A DNA stretch of 41,472 nucleotides from Chloroflexota bacterium (GTDB lineage Bacteria > Chloroflexota > Limnocylindria > Limnocylindrales > CSP1-4): contig VBEC01000018.1 of assembly GCA_005883615.1 (NCBI GenBank), positions 1 through 41,472 of the forward strand, read 5' to 3'. Below are positions 33,039 through 40,797 of this stretch, piece by piece. Within the stretch, counting starts at the first letter, position 1. Each line of letters begins with the position of its first letter. A program made the translations under genes and the position numbers. Under the pieces are notes generated by a model. It was not told where the DNA came from, ran no database searches, and saw nothing but the letters and a program-made list of their open reading frames with translations.

Positions 33039-33521
33039 ATGCCTGGAGCCACCTCGTTCGCTGACGTGCCCGAGAATCGAACGCGCGTTGTCATCGTCGA
33101 CGCAGACCATCGGGTCCGTGAGGGTGTGGTGGCTGCGATCGAGCTGGCCGGAGGGTTGGAGGTCGTGGGTCAGGCCGGTTATCTACTTGCGGCTGTGAGC
33201 CTGATCGCCGAGACCTCGCCCGACGTCGTGATCCTCGATCCGCGACTGCCCGACGTCGATGGCGGCACGGCGCTCGTCACCTCGGTCAGGAAGCTCGGCC
33301 TGTCGACGCGCATCCTCTTGATGAGCTGGTCGGTCGAGCACGAGAACGCGGACCTCGTCAAAGCCGTGGATGCGTTCATCGACAAATGCGCCCCACCGGA
33401 GGCGTTCGTCCAGGCCATCGTCGCGGGGGTGCGGGGCTTGCCAGGATCGAGACGCTTGACCGGCGCGCGCGTGGAGCCGGACCCGGACCCCGAGGTGATA
33501 CTCCGGGGCCTGATCTTGTGA
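33039..33521 (+). CDS. Stand-alone receiver-domain protein
   Basis: 160 residues from ATG 33039. One receiver domain only: acidic pair Asp21/Asp23 (IVDADHR), phospho-Asp67 (VVILDPRLPDVDG), Ser at the switch position (LLMSWS) and Lys116 (FIDKCAPPEAF). No output domain follows, only a short tail. It sits between the kinase and the LuxR regulator, so it may be a phosphate sink or a relay. Confidence 0.85.
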   Translation: MPGATSFADVPENRTRVVIVDADHRVREGVVAAIELAGGLEVVGQAGYLLAAVSLIAETSPDVVILDPRLPDVDGGTALVTSVRKLGLSTRILLMSWSVEHENADLVKAVDAFIDKCAPPEAFVQAIVAGVRGLPGSRRLTGARVEPDPDPEVILRGLIL

Positions 33522-33545
33522 GCGGCCGCGTTCGCAAAGCCGCAG

Positions 33546-33615
33546 ACGTCCGTCGCAGTCTGGGGACGTCCGTCGCAGTCTGGGGACGTCCGTCGCAGTC
33601 TGGGGACGTCCGTCG
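33546..33615. repeat. 20-bp tandem repeat, three and a half units
   Basis: ACGTCCGTCGCAGTCTGGGG is repeated without error at 33546-33565, 33566-33585 and 33586-33605, then a fourth copy stops after 10 bases (33606-33615) and diverges. It lies 52-121 bases before the NarL-type start, a promoter or leader position. The unit length of 20 is not a codon multiple, and no frame here is convincing. Confidence 0.9.
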
Positions 33616-33666
33616 GAGGCCAGATGCTAGACTGCCCGGCGGTTCCCCCGGCAACGGTTTGAGCGA

Positions 33667-34344
33667 GTGAGGGCGCCCGACGTGGCTGACAGCGAGACGA
33701 TCAAGGTCCTTCTCGTCGACGACCATTCCGTGGTCCGGATGGGCCTGAAGGTGTTCTTCGACCTCCAGGATGACATCGAGGTGGTCGGCGAGGCATCGGA
33801 CGGCAGCGAAGCCGTCGCGATCGCCCGACGCCTCAAGCCGGACGTCATCCTCATGGACCTGCTCATGCCCAACATGGACGGGCTGACCGCGATCGGGCGG
33901 ATCAAGGGCGAGATGCCCGAAACCGAGATCGTGGCCGTGACATCGTTCATCGAGGAGGACAAAGTGACCGCCGCCCTGGAAGCAGGGGCGAGCGGCTATC
34001 TCCTGAAGGACGCAGAAGCCGAAGAAGTCGCCGCGGCCGTCCGCGCGGCCTATGCCGGCGAGGTCCACCTCGACCCGGCCGTGGCTCGGCTACTGACCCA
34101 GCGCATGCGCGACAAGAAGCTCCGGCCGGACCCGGTCGAACCGCTGACCGAGCGCGAGCGCGACGTGCTCCGCCTCCTCGGGCAGGGCATGAGCAACAAG
34201 GAGATCGGGTCGGCTCTGTTCATCACCGAGCGCACCGCGCGAACGTACGTGTCGAACATCCTCGGCAAGCTCGGCCTGGCGAGCCGCACGCAGGCCGCCC
34301 TGTACGCGGTCGAGCACAAGATCGCGGAGCCTGCGACGCAGTAA
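33667..34344 (+). CDS. NarL/LuxR family response regulator
   Basis: 225 residues from GTG 33667 (GTG 33682 possible). Receiver domain (13-130): Asp18/Asp19 pair (VLLVDDHS), phospho-Asp64 (VILMDLLMPNMDG), Thr (VAVTSF) and Lys (GYLLKDAEA). LuxR-type helix-turn-helix at about 160-220: LTERERDVLRLLGQGMSNKEI and ERTARTYVSNILGKLGL. It is a classic partner for HisKA_3 kinases and lies downstream of the multi-GAF kinase. The short gap before it has the 20-bp tandem repeat. Confidence 0.94.
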   Translation: MRAPDVADSETIKVLLVDDHSVVRMGLKVFFDLQDDIEVVGEASDGSEAVAIARRLKPDVILMDLLMPNMDGLTAIGRIKGEMPETEIVAVTSFIEEDKVTAALEAGASGYLLKDAEAEEVAAAVRAAYAGEVHLDPAVARLLTQRMRDKKLRPDPVEPLTERERDVLRLLGQGMSNKEIGSALFITERTARTYVSNILGKLGLASRTQAALYAVEHKIAEPATQ

Positions 34345-34355
34345 GCAAGCAGGGC

Positions 34356-34546
34356 CGCCGGAGGCGCTTTCATGCCAAATGTTGTCCCCACGGCCCTTAG
34401 GCACCCAATCGGTTGCGCGGCGCCACTCCACTTGGGTTATTTGTCCCACCCCACGAACGCGCCGGGACAGTTCCCGGCAGTCAGGACTGAGGCGGAGGCC
34501 GGGTAGTTGACATAAAGCTCTCCCGGTCACCATTTGGCAGGATTGC
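34356..34546 (+). repeat. Dispersed ~190-bp intergenic element, copy B
   Basis: 191 bases beginning 12 bases after the NarL-type stop. It aligns over its full length with the reverse complement of 18854-19047 and shares the same conserved blocks. The ends are clearer inverted repeats here: TGCCAAATG near 34374-34382 pairs with CATTTGGCA near 34531-34539, 2 x 9 bp perfect. No transposase or other gene inside; open frames in it carry stops in copy A or B. Confidence 0.8.
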
Positions 34547-34620
34547 CGGAGGGGACAGACCAGCGCACACGACGGGCCGGTGGGAGAGGCGAATCGCTCG
34601 TTCCTTGGCCGCGTCGTGCC

Positions 34621-35052
34621 CCGTGTCGCGAGCACACCCGCAGGCGCGATCCGCCTCGTCGTCAGGCCCAGCTGATCCGCCATGCACGCGTCCACCGCAT
34701 GTGGTGACCCGACGTCACGCGCCCAGCGCACGCCGGCCTGCGTGAGCAGTTCGCCGTTGCGCTCGGCAACAGCAACCAGCTGGTCGGGCGGATCCAGGGC
34801 GCGTTCGATCCAGGGCGCACCGCCCGGCATCGTGAGGTGGCTGGCCGCATCGACCAGGCCGGGCACGATGGTCGATCCGCTCGCGTCGCGACCTGAACGA
34901 CCCCCGGTGAACCAATGTCGCCTTCGTCGTCCGTCGGGGCGGATCCAGCCGATGCGACCGGCGCGAGCGAGGGCACTCTGATGCAGGGTTAGCCGGTCGG
35001 AGTGGTCCGCCAGCGCGGCATCGCGATAGAGCACGGCGGAGGCGGCAGGCAC
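34621..35052 (-). pseudogene. Amidohydrolase N-terminal remnant
   Basis: About 144 codons resemble the first third of amidohydrolases: TIVPGLVDAASHLT (the usual PGLVDAHxHL, with the first metal-binding His replaced by Ala) and AGVRWARDVGSPHAV (the usual GVxxVRDVGSP). After LGLTTRRIAPAGVLATRG the similarity ends and the frame runs on into unrelated sequence and the copy-B element; the catalytic two thirds with the other metal ligands are missing. The stretch before PGLVD (GRRRRHWFTGGRSGRD) also looks out of frame. So the gene is broken and unlikely to be active. Confidence 0.65.
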
Positions 35053-35086
35053 GGCCTCAGCCTGGCATCGGCTGGGGGGCGATCGG

Positions 35087-35229
35087 CCGCCTGGATCAGC
35101 CGCCTGGATCAGCCGCCTGGATCAGCCGCTTGGATCAGCCGCCTGGATCAGCCGCCTGGATCAGCCGCCTGGATCAGCCGCCTGGATCAGATGCCTGGAT
35201 CAGCCGCCTGGATCAGACGCCTGGATCAG
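35087..35229. repeat. 13-bp tandem repeat, eleven units
   Basis: Eleven units of consensus CCGCCTGGATCAG from 35087 to 35229; variants are units 4 (CCGCTTGGATCAG, 35126), 9 (ATGCCTGGATCAG, 35191) and 11 (ACGCCTGGATCAG, 35217). On the minus strand each unit reads CTGATCCAGGCGG and holds a TGA. The last two units contain the end of the AI-2E-type permease gene: its last codons and stop (TGA at 35213-35215) lie within the repeat. Unlike CRISPR, there are no spacers. Confidence 0.95.
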
Positions 35230-36268
35230 CCGCGAGGATGCGAGTCTCGGGTCCATACACCTCGCGGAACGTGACGTTCAGGGCTGCCGCTACAGGGACT
35301 CCCAACAAGCCTCCGAGCACACCGAACGTCGTCAGGCCAATCAGGACGGCAAAAATCGTCACGACCGGATGAAGGTGGACGGCGCGGCCGATGACGATCG
35401 GCATGACGAGCTGGTCCTCGACCTGGCGGAGCACGAAATAGATCACGACGACCGTTACCGCGAGGTTGGTGCCGCCGTGAGCGAACGCGTTGGTTCCGGC
35501 GATGGCCGTGGCGATCAGTGGGCCAACCAGCGGGATCACCTCCAGGACTCCGGTGATGATCGCGATCGCCAGTGCGTACGGTAGATGCAGCAGCGGGCCG
35601 AGGATGAGATAGACAACCGCGGCAACGAGGGCGATCAGCAGCAGTTGGCCGCGCAGCCACTTGCCGAGGACCGCATGAATGCGCTCGAGCAGCCGGGCCA
35701 CCCGGCCACGCTGCATGGGGTCCACGAGGCGGAGACCGAAATCGCGCATCCGGTCGCCGTCAAGCAGGAAGTAGAAAGTCACGATCAGGGCCAGGATCGA
35801 ATTCAGGAGCAGCCCGCCGATCTGCGCCGCGAGATGCAGGGCGTTCATCGGAGACCCGAGGGCGCCGGCCAGTCCATCCTGGAGCTGCTGGGCGATTTGC
35901 TCGGTGGTGATGATCTGGCCGCCGATCGTGATCTGGTCCCCGCCGAGGAAATCGCGGAGGGTCAGCGCCAGTGAGTCGGGGCCCCGCGTCGCGAGCGTCC
36001 CGAGCTCCTCCACGAGTCGGTGGCCGAGCACGAAGACCAGCACACCGATCAGGCCGAGGGCGACGACGTAACCGATGGCGACCACTGCCAGCCGAGCCAG
36101 TCCCGTTCTCCGCTCCACGGCACTGACCAGCGGGCTGAAGGCGTACGCGATCACGGCGGCGACCACGAATGGCCCGATGATCGAACGTGCCAGCCAGGCG
36201 ATCAGCGCGACCGCCGCCAGCAGCGACCAGCCCCGTCGGTCAACGATCGGGCGGCGCTCAACGCTCAC
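35213..36268 (-). CDS. AI-2E family transporter / PerM-like permease
   Basis: 351 residues from GTG 36268. About eight hydrophobic segments, including WSLLAAVALIAWLARSIIGPFVVAA near the start, VVAIGYVVALGLIGVLVFVL, LLNSILALIVTFYFLLDGDRM (the conserved family FxxDG signature) and LALVAAVVYLILG, followed by EVIPLVGPLIA, a conserved family block. Family members act as permeases (AI-2 export, Na/H antiport); the substrate is unknown. The C-terminal codons lie within the 13-bp tandem array, so the tail (AADPGV) is formed by repeat sequence. Confidence 0.9.
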   Translation of the reverse strand: MSVERRPIVDRRGWSLLAAVALIAWLARSIIGPFVVAAVIAYAFSPLVSAVERRTGLARLAVVAIGYVVALGLIGVLVFVLGHRLVEELGTLATRGPDSLALTLRDFLGGDQITIGGQIITTEQIAQQLQDGLAGALGSPMNALHLAAQIGGLLLNSILALIVTFYFLLDGDRMRDFGLRLVDPMQRGRVARLLERIHAVLGKWLRGQLLLIALVAAVVYLILGPLLHLPYALAIAIITGVLEVIPLVGPLIATAIAGTNAFAHGGTNLAVTVVVIYFVLRQVEDQLVMPIVIGRAVHLHPVVTIFAVLIGLTTFGVLGGLLGVPVAAALNVTFREVYGPETRILAADPGV

Positions 36269-36339
36269 GGGCGGAGCGTAGCCGACGGGGGGAACGCCGG
36301 TCCCGGCGGCGGAACCCAGGGTGGTGTTCCATAGGTGCC

Positions 36340-37254
36340 GTGAGCGGCCTCACCACCGTACGCGCGTCCAGGGTGCAGCTGACGCCGCCCCTCGACCTGG
36401 CCCTGTCGCTCGAGGGCTTTCGTCGGTGGGGAGACGACGCGCTGGACCGCTGGGACGGCCGGCGCCTGCTTCGCACCGTGCGGATTGCGAATCGAGCCGT
36501 TGCGTTCCGCGCCACCGAGGTTGGTTGGCTCGGTGCGCCGTCGCTCGCGGTCCAGACGGAGCCCGCCGAAGTCGGCCGCGGGCTCGCGGGCAAGGTGATT
36601 GCTGCTGCCGCCGCGCCCTTCGTCGTGGCCCCGGCGGAATTCACGGAGCTGTGCGCCCGAGATCCGGTGATCGCCGCGCTCGACCGCAAATTTCCGGGGC
36701 TGCGACCGGTCTTGCAGACCGACCTGTTCACCGCCCTCGTCAGATCGGTAACCGCCCAGCAATTGAGCCTGCGCTGGGCCGCCGTGGTCAGGCGGCGGCT
36801 AGTCGACCGCTTCGGGGAGCATCACTCCTTCACGGACGGGGACTGGGTCCGGAGCCTGTCGGCGGCGCGGATGGCTGAGGCCGACGTCCCAGAGCTGCGC
36901 GCGCTCCAACTATCCCGCCGCCAGGCCGAGACCATCATCGAGGTTGCCCGGGCGTGCCTCGACGGTCGACTCGATCAGGAGCGTCTTGCGGTAGCCCCAG
37001 AGGCAGCCGTGATCGGGGAGCTGATCCGGCTGCGGGGCATCGGTCGCTGGTCGGCCGAGTGGATCCTGGCGCGAACCTTCGGCCGACCCGTCGTGGTGGC
37101 GGGCGACCTGGGCGTGCGAAAGGCCGTGGCCCGCGCCTATCTCGGCGCCCCGATCGCCAGCGAAACCGAGGTCCGGCGAGCGACAGGACACTGGGGTGCG
37201 GCCGCCACGATCGCCCAGGCGCTTCTGCTCGAAGGACTCGCGGCCGGCGACTGA
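36340..37254 (+). CDS. AlkA-like DNA-3-methyladenine glycosylase
   Basis: 304 residues from GTG 36340, divergent from the permease across 71 bases; no strong ribosome site. N-terminal AlkA-type domain (about 10-110) then an HhH-GPD domain: LVRSVTAQQLSLRWA, hairpin LRGIGRWSAEWILARTFG and catalytic Asp in VVVAGDLGVRKAVARAY. It removes alkylated bases. The second HhH-GPD protein in the window lies at 40207. The product is intact and the call is solid. Confidence 0.9.
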   Translation: MSGLTTVRASRVQLTPPLDLALSLEGFRRWGDDALDRWDGRRLLRTVRIANRAVAFRATEVGWLGAPSLAVQTEPAEVGRGLAGKVIAAAAAPFVVAPAEFTELCARDPVIAALDRKFPGLRPVLQTDLFTALVRSVTAQQLSLRWAAVVRRRLVDRFGEHHSFTDGDWVRSLSAARMAEADVPELRALQLSRRQAETIIEVARACLDGRLDQERLAVAPEAAVIGELIRLRGIGRWSAEWILARTFGRPVVVAGDLGVRKAVARAYLGAPIASETEVRRATGHWGAAATIAQALLLEGLAAGD

Positions 37255-37261
37255 CGAGGAC

Positions 37262-38185
37262 CTAGTGGCAGACGATGGGATGCGCGCGCGGGTGAGAAGC
37301 GGCGTACGTGGCCGAGTAGACGTGGATCAGCCTGGCAACCACGACCAGCTTGCGCGACGTGCTGTAGTAGCCCTCGGACGTCTGCAGCCAGAGTTGCGGC
37401 GTCCACGTGCCGAAGGCGGAGGAGACCGAGGTTACGTGCCTTCGGACGGCAGAGATTCGATACAGGTACATCTTCTGGTTGCTGGTGTACACGCGGACAT
37501 ACATCCCGATCAGGCTTGCCCCGTTCTGAATCTGGGAGCGCAGCAGGAGCGGCAGGAACATGCCGGTCCGCGCGTGCGCATAGAGCATCGTGACTCCGGG
37601 CTCGCCCGGCTGCGACAGCGCGGTCATGTACATCGCGACATTGCAGTAGGGGAAGCCGCTCGACTGGCGGACCACCGGAAGGTCCGTTCGAAGGGCCGAG
37701 ATGACCACCCTGGTCACCACCGGGAAGCCGAGATTGCCGCACCGGGCCAACGAGCCCGAGCCGATCCGCAGGGCGATCGCGCCGCCTGACCGTGTCGCGC
37801 TCCAGATCGCGTTCATCCGGGTGGGTATAAGAGCGGTGTAGCGATCGATGCGGCCGGTCGAGCTCGACGTCTCGGAGCCCAGATACAACAGGAGCGTACC
37901 GAGCCCGCTGCACTGGCCCCGGAAGATTCGAATGGCGTATGGCGTTCCGGGGTGGAGGTTCCTGCCGGAGACATGGAGCCAACCCGTTCCGTCGGTGAAC
38001 GCCGTGATCGTCGCGGACCCGTTGACGCCGGCGGTCCCGATGGAAGCACGCCATACGCGCCGCACCGTTTGGGCCGAGGTCTCGGGGGCTACCGCCGTCA
38101 GGGCGACGAGGACCATGGCGCACAGAAGCAGGGACCGTCTGATCGCCCGGCGCTGCCGTTCGGGTAGGTGCATCGGGCGGATCAT
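37262..38185 (-). CDS. Secreted sortase-like protein with catalytic Cys replaced by Ser
   Basis: 307 residues. Signal peptide: RRAIRRSLLLCAMVLVALTA ending around TSAQ. Residues about 40-160 form a beta-rich domain (SIGTAGVNGSATITAF, GTGWLHVSGRNLHPGTPYAI) like a CHRD/SOD-like extracellular module. From about 175 it is sortase-like: YAHARTGMF (His), a VRVYTSNQKMYLYRIS strand pair, LQTSEGYY where a sortase has LxTC, and KLVVVARL (Arg). So the catalytic Cys is a Ser here and transpeptidation is doubtful. Two more Cys occur (QCSG, RCGN). ATG 38185 or 38173 start. Confidence 0.75.
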   Translation of the reverse strand: MIRPMHLPERQRRAIRRSLLLCAMVLVALTAVAPETSAQTVRRVWRASIGTAGVNGSATITAFTDGTGWLHVSGRNLHPGTPYAIRIFRGQCSGLGTLLLYLGSETSSSTGRIDRYTALIPTRMNAIWSATRSGGAIALRIGSGSLARCGNLGFPVVTRVVISALRTDLPVVRQSSGFPYCNVAMYMTALSQPGEPGVTMLYAHARTGMFLPLLLRSQIQNGASLIGMYVRVYTSNQKMYLYRISAVRRHVTSVSSAFGTWTPQLWLQTSEGYYSTSRKLVVVARLIHVYSATYAASHPRAHPIVCH

Positions 38186-38345
38186 TGGTCGGGCTCCGGA
38201 TGGCGTGACGACTGTCGCCCGAGCTTACGGCCGGACGTGGGTCCTACGCACTACTCCGGACGAATTCGTGGTGCTCGGCTGCCCCGTCTGTCTCAGGCGC
38301 GTGCGTGGAGGAAATCCAGGACGACCTCCGCGAAACTCGCCCAGC

Positions 38346-39212
38346 TCAGAATCTGAAGCGATCCCAGAAGCGTAGCTCCACCTGGTCGGCGAGAGCCGTG
38401 GCCGCACGTCCCGCGAAGCGGTCGACCAGGCGCGCCAGGAACGGCCTCCGGAGACGGACGGGCGCCCCGCGCGCCGGGACATGAGCGAGCTCCGCGGCGA
38501 CCTCGATCGCTCGCTCCAGGTCACCGACCTCGTCGACGAGACCGAGCTCGAGTGCCTGCTCGCCCAGCCACACCTCGCCCGTTGCCAGCTCGCGGACCCG
38601 CTCCTCACTCAGCCCGCGACCTGCGGCGACGCGCCGGACGAACGATGCGTAGAACGCCTCGATGACCTGCTGCTCCTTGTCGTGCTCTTCGGGGCTTTCT
38701 TCCCGCCACGGCGCGCCCATCCCCTTGAGTCGTCCAGCGCGCGTCTCGCTGACCTCGACTCCGGCGCGCTCCAGGAGCTTCACCAGTCTCGGGCTCGCCG
38801 AGATCACGCCGATGGAGCCGACGACCCCGGTCGGATTCGCGAGCAAACGCTGGGCAGCCATCGCAGCCAGATAGGCTCCCGAAGCCCCAGTCCCGCGGAT
38901 CGAGGCAACGACCGGCTTTTTGGCAGCCAGGCGTTGGAACGCCAGAAACAGGTCGTCGGATGCGGTCGCCGAACCGCCCGGCGAGTCGATGTCCAGGACG
39001 ACCGCCGGCACTCGCCGCGATTCGCGGAGGTGTCTCGCGAGCTCCGTCAGGTCCGCCGAACGCCCGCCGCCGACGATCGGCCCATGCAAGCGAAGAACTG
39101 CCACCTCGCCCGCGGGGAACATCCTGGCGAGTCCCGGGACGAGCGACCTCACGCGCTCGCGAAACCACGCATAATGGGTGGGCTGGCCGGACGGCCGGAA
39201 CTGCGCGAACAT
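38346..39212 (-). CDS. S49 family signal peptide peptidase (SppA-like)
   Basis: 288 residues. Ser/Lys peptidase: catalytic Ser111 in GTGASGAYLAAMAA and Lys163 in GRLKGMG, with the strand VVLDIDSPGGSATAS and NPTGVVGSIGVI. This is the short single-domain form. No signal peptide or transmembrane helix is visible, so it may act in the cytoplasm or at the membrane surface, on leftover signal peptides. C-terminal basic and aromatic tail (VELRFWDRFRF). Confidence 0.92.
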   Translation of the reverse strand: MFAQFRPSGQPTHYAWFRERVRSLVPGLARMFPAGEVAVLRLHGPIVGGGRSADLTELARHLRESRRVPAVVLDIDSPGGSATASDDLFLAFQRLAAKKPVVASIRGTGASGAYLAAMAAQRLLANPTGVVGSIGVISASPRLVKLLERAGVEVSETRAGRLKGMGAPWREESPEEHDKEQQVIEAFYASFVRRVAAGRGLSEERVRELATGEVWLGEQALELGLVDEVGDLERAIEVAAELAHVPARGAPVRLRRPFLARLVDRFAGRAATALADQVELRFWDRFRF

Positions 39213-39248
39213 CGGGGCCAGCGTAGCGCGCCGCGCAGTCGACCGCTG

Positions 39249-39674
39249 TCAGTAGCCCTTGGCGCCTCGCTCGGCCCGCGCCGCCCTCAATGCGGGGTCT
39301 CGTCGGAAGCGGAGCGCCGACCAGGTGTCATCGATCGCAACTTGCGAGACAGGATCGAAGCCCGCACCGCGCAGGATCTCCCAGCCAACGTCGCGGCTGA
39401 TGTAGGTCGGCGTGCCCCCGCTTCGTTTGGGGTAGGAGATCCACAGGACGGTGTCCGATCCCACGTCCGCGAGGACGCGCGGCGCCTGGTCGGCGAGTTC
39501 GGCTCGATCGCGCACGAACAGGTGGACGACATCGATGCTCGGCGAAAATGGACCGACGGTCGCTCCCTCAGGCAGACCTCCGACGAGCGTCCGGTAGTCG
39601 GACGGCGCGTTGATAGCCGCGACGCGGTGGCCCACTCTGATCTGCAGCTTCTGGGCGACGGTTCGCGTGGCCAC
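39249..39674 (-). CDS. DUF3052-like small protein
   Basis: 141 residues. Pattern VAQKLQIRVGHRVAAINAP, then VDVVHLFVRDRAEL, DTVLWISYPKRSGG and DVGWEILRGAGFDPVSQVAIDDTWSALRFRRD. It matches the small DUF3052-type proteins (about 140 residues). These lack a known reaction; the compact alpha/beta fold is likely. Ends in a basic tail. Confidence 0.75.
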   Translation of the reverse strand: MATRTVAQKLQIRVGHRVAAINAPSDYRTLVGGLPEGATVGPFSPSIDVVHLFVRDRAELADQAPRVLADVGSDTVLWISYPKRSGGTPTYISRDVGWEILRGAGFDPVSQVAIDDTWSALRFRRDPALRAARAERGAKGY

Positions 39675-39727
39675 GGGCTCGTGGCGATCGTACGCGCGAG
39701 GTCAGGCGGCTGAATGATCCGGCTGCG

Positions 39728-40063
39728 TCATTCGCCGCGGGCTCCCGGCTCGCTGCCCGTCATGTCGTGCTCCGCCGCGAGGCCTTTGGCACTGTTGGCT
39801 GTGTCCTCGACCTTGCTCTCAGCCGCTCCCGAGATCTCCTTGGACATGCTCATCGCCCGCTGGCGCAGCTGCGCCCGTCGCGCAGGGCCCATAACCGGGT
39901 CGAAGAAAAACATCAGGGCGGTGCCCACCGCGAGCCCGAGCGCGATGCCGGTGGTTGCAAGTGCGCTACGCGCCTGTGTCCTGCCACGCTCGTAGGCGAT
40001 GTCATAGCGATCCTTGTCGGTGCCGGGCAGGTTGCGCTGCACCTCGGCCACGATGTCCTTCAT
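39728..40063 (-). CDS. YtxH-like membrane-associated protein
   Basis: 111 residues from ATG 40063, 6 bases after GGAGGG. One hydrophobic helix at about 35-52 (TTGIALGLAVGTALMFFFDP), followed by a FDPxxGPARRAQLR turn and a charged amphipathic C-terminal helix, a layout found in YtxH and other general-stress membrane proteins. N-terminal cytoplasmic stretch (VAEVQRNLPGTDKDRYD) is polar. Function is not known. Confidence 0.75.
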   Translation of the reverse strand: MKDIVAEVQRNLPGTDKDRYDIAYERGRTQARSALATTGIALGLAVGTALMFFFDPVMGPARRAQLRQRAMSMSKEISGAAESKVEDTANSAKGLAAEHDMTGSEPGARGE

Positions 40064-40206
40064 CGGTACCCTCCGCATCAATGCTGATGGTTCAGGGTGG
40101 CCCAAGCTGACCGACGCCCTCGGTGGCCGCCGGACCGTTGGCCTTTCAACGACATTTCAGCGCCGCCTCGGAGCAAAGGGTCGGGGGCGGGCGTACCATC
40201 GCGAGC

Positions 40207-40797
40207 ATGGCCACTGAGACGAGTCTGCCCGACCAACTACCCTTCACCGGAGATCCGGAGGCGGATCGGCTGCTGGTCTCCGAGCCGATGGCGTTGCTCA
40301 TCGGGTTCGTGCTCGACCAGCAGATCCAGCTGCAGAAGGCGTTTTCCGGTCCCCTCGAACTGAAGCGGCGCGTCGGGACGCTCGATGCAAACCAGATCGC
40401 GACGATGGATCCGGGCACGCTCGAGGAGGCGTTCCGCCAGCGGCCCGCGTTGCACCGATTCCCGGGAAACATGGCGCGCAGGACCCAGGAGCTGAGCGCG
40501 GCCATCGCGCGCGACTACGGTGGAGATCCACGCCGCGTGTGGATTGAGGCGCGCGACGGCAAGGACCTGAAGGCAAGACTCCTTGCCCTGCCGGGCATCG
40601 GTGAAATGAAGGCGGGCACCCTCGTCGCTATCCTCACGCGGCGGTTCGGCGTGCGGCCGCCCGGCTGGCAGGACGTCCTGCCAAAGCACCCGACGCTTGG
40701 TGACGTCGATTCGTCGGAGTCCCTGCTCCGCTACCAGGAGGGCAAGCGGGCGCACAAGGCGGCACTCCGGGCGAAGAGCGACGATTCGGGCCGCTAG
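40207..40797 (+). CDS. HhH-GPD-type base excision repair protein
   Basis: 196 residues from ATG 40207. HhH-GPD family: LIGFVLDQQIQLQKAFSGP helix at the start, ALHRFPGNMARRTQEL, and the hairpin LLALPGIGEMKAGTLVAILTRRF. It resembles the small TIGR03252-type subfamily. It lacks an iron-sulfur cluster, and the catalytic residue after the hairpin is not obvious. A different branch from AlkA at 36340. The extra upstream frame from 40123 is noncoding. Ends 4 bases inside the opposite gene's end (overlap). Confidence 0.83.
   Translation: MATETSLPDQLPFTGDPEADRLLVSEPMALLIGFVLDQQIQLQKAFSGPLELKRRVGTLDANQIATMDPGTLEEAFRQRPALHRFPGNMARRTQELSAAIARDYGGDPRRVWIEARDGKDLKARLLALPGIGEMKAGTLVAILTRRFGVRPPGWQDVLPKHPTLGDVDSSESLLRYQEGKRAHKAALRAKSDDSGR

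Noticed and set aside
35087-35229. CRISPR array
   Set aside because: Units are only 13 bases, directly adjacent with no spacers, and no cas gene is near.
38186-38345. Possible small gene between the sortase-like and SppA-like genes
   Set aside because: The frame has CPVC but no paired second CxxC, no ribosome site and no conserved pattern; it overlaps the adjacent genes' flanks.
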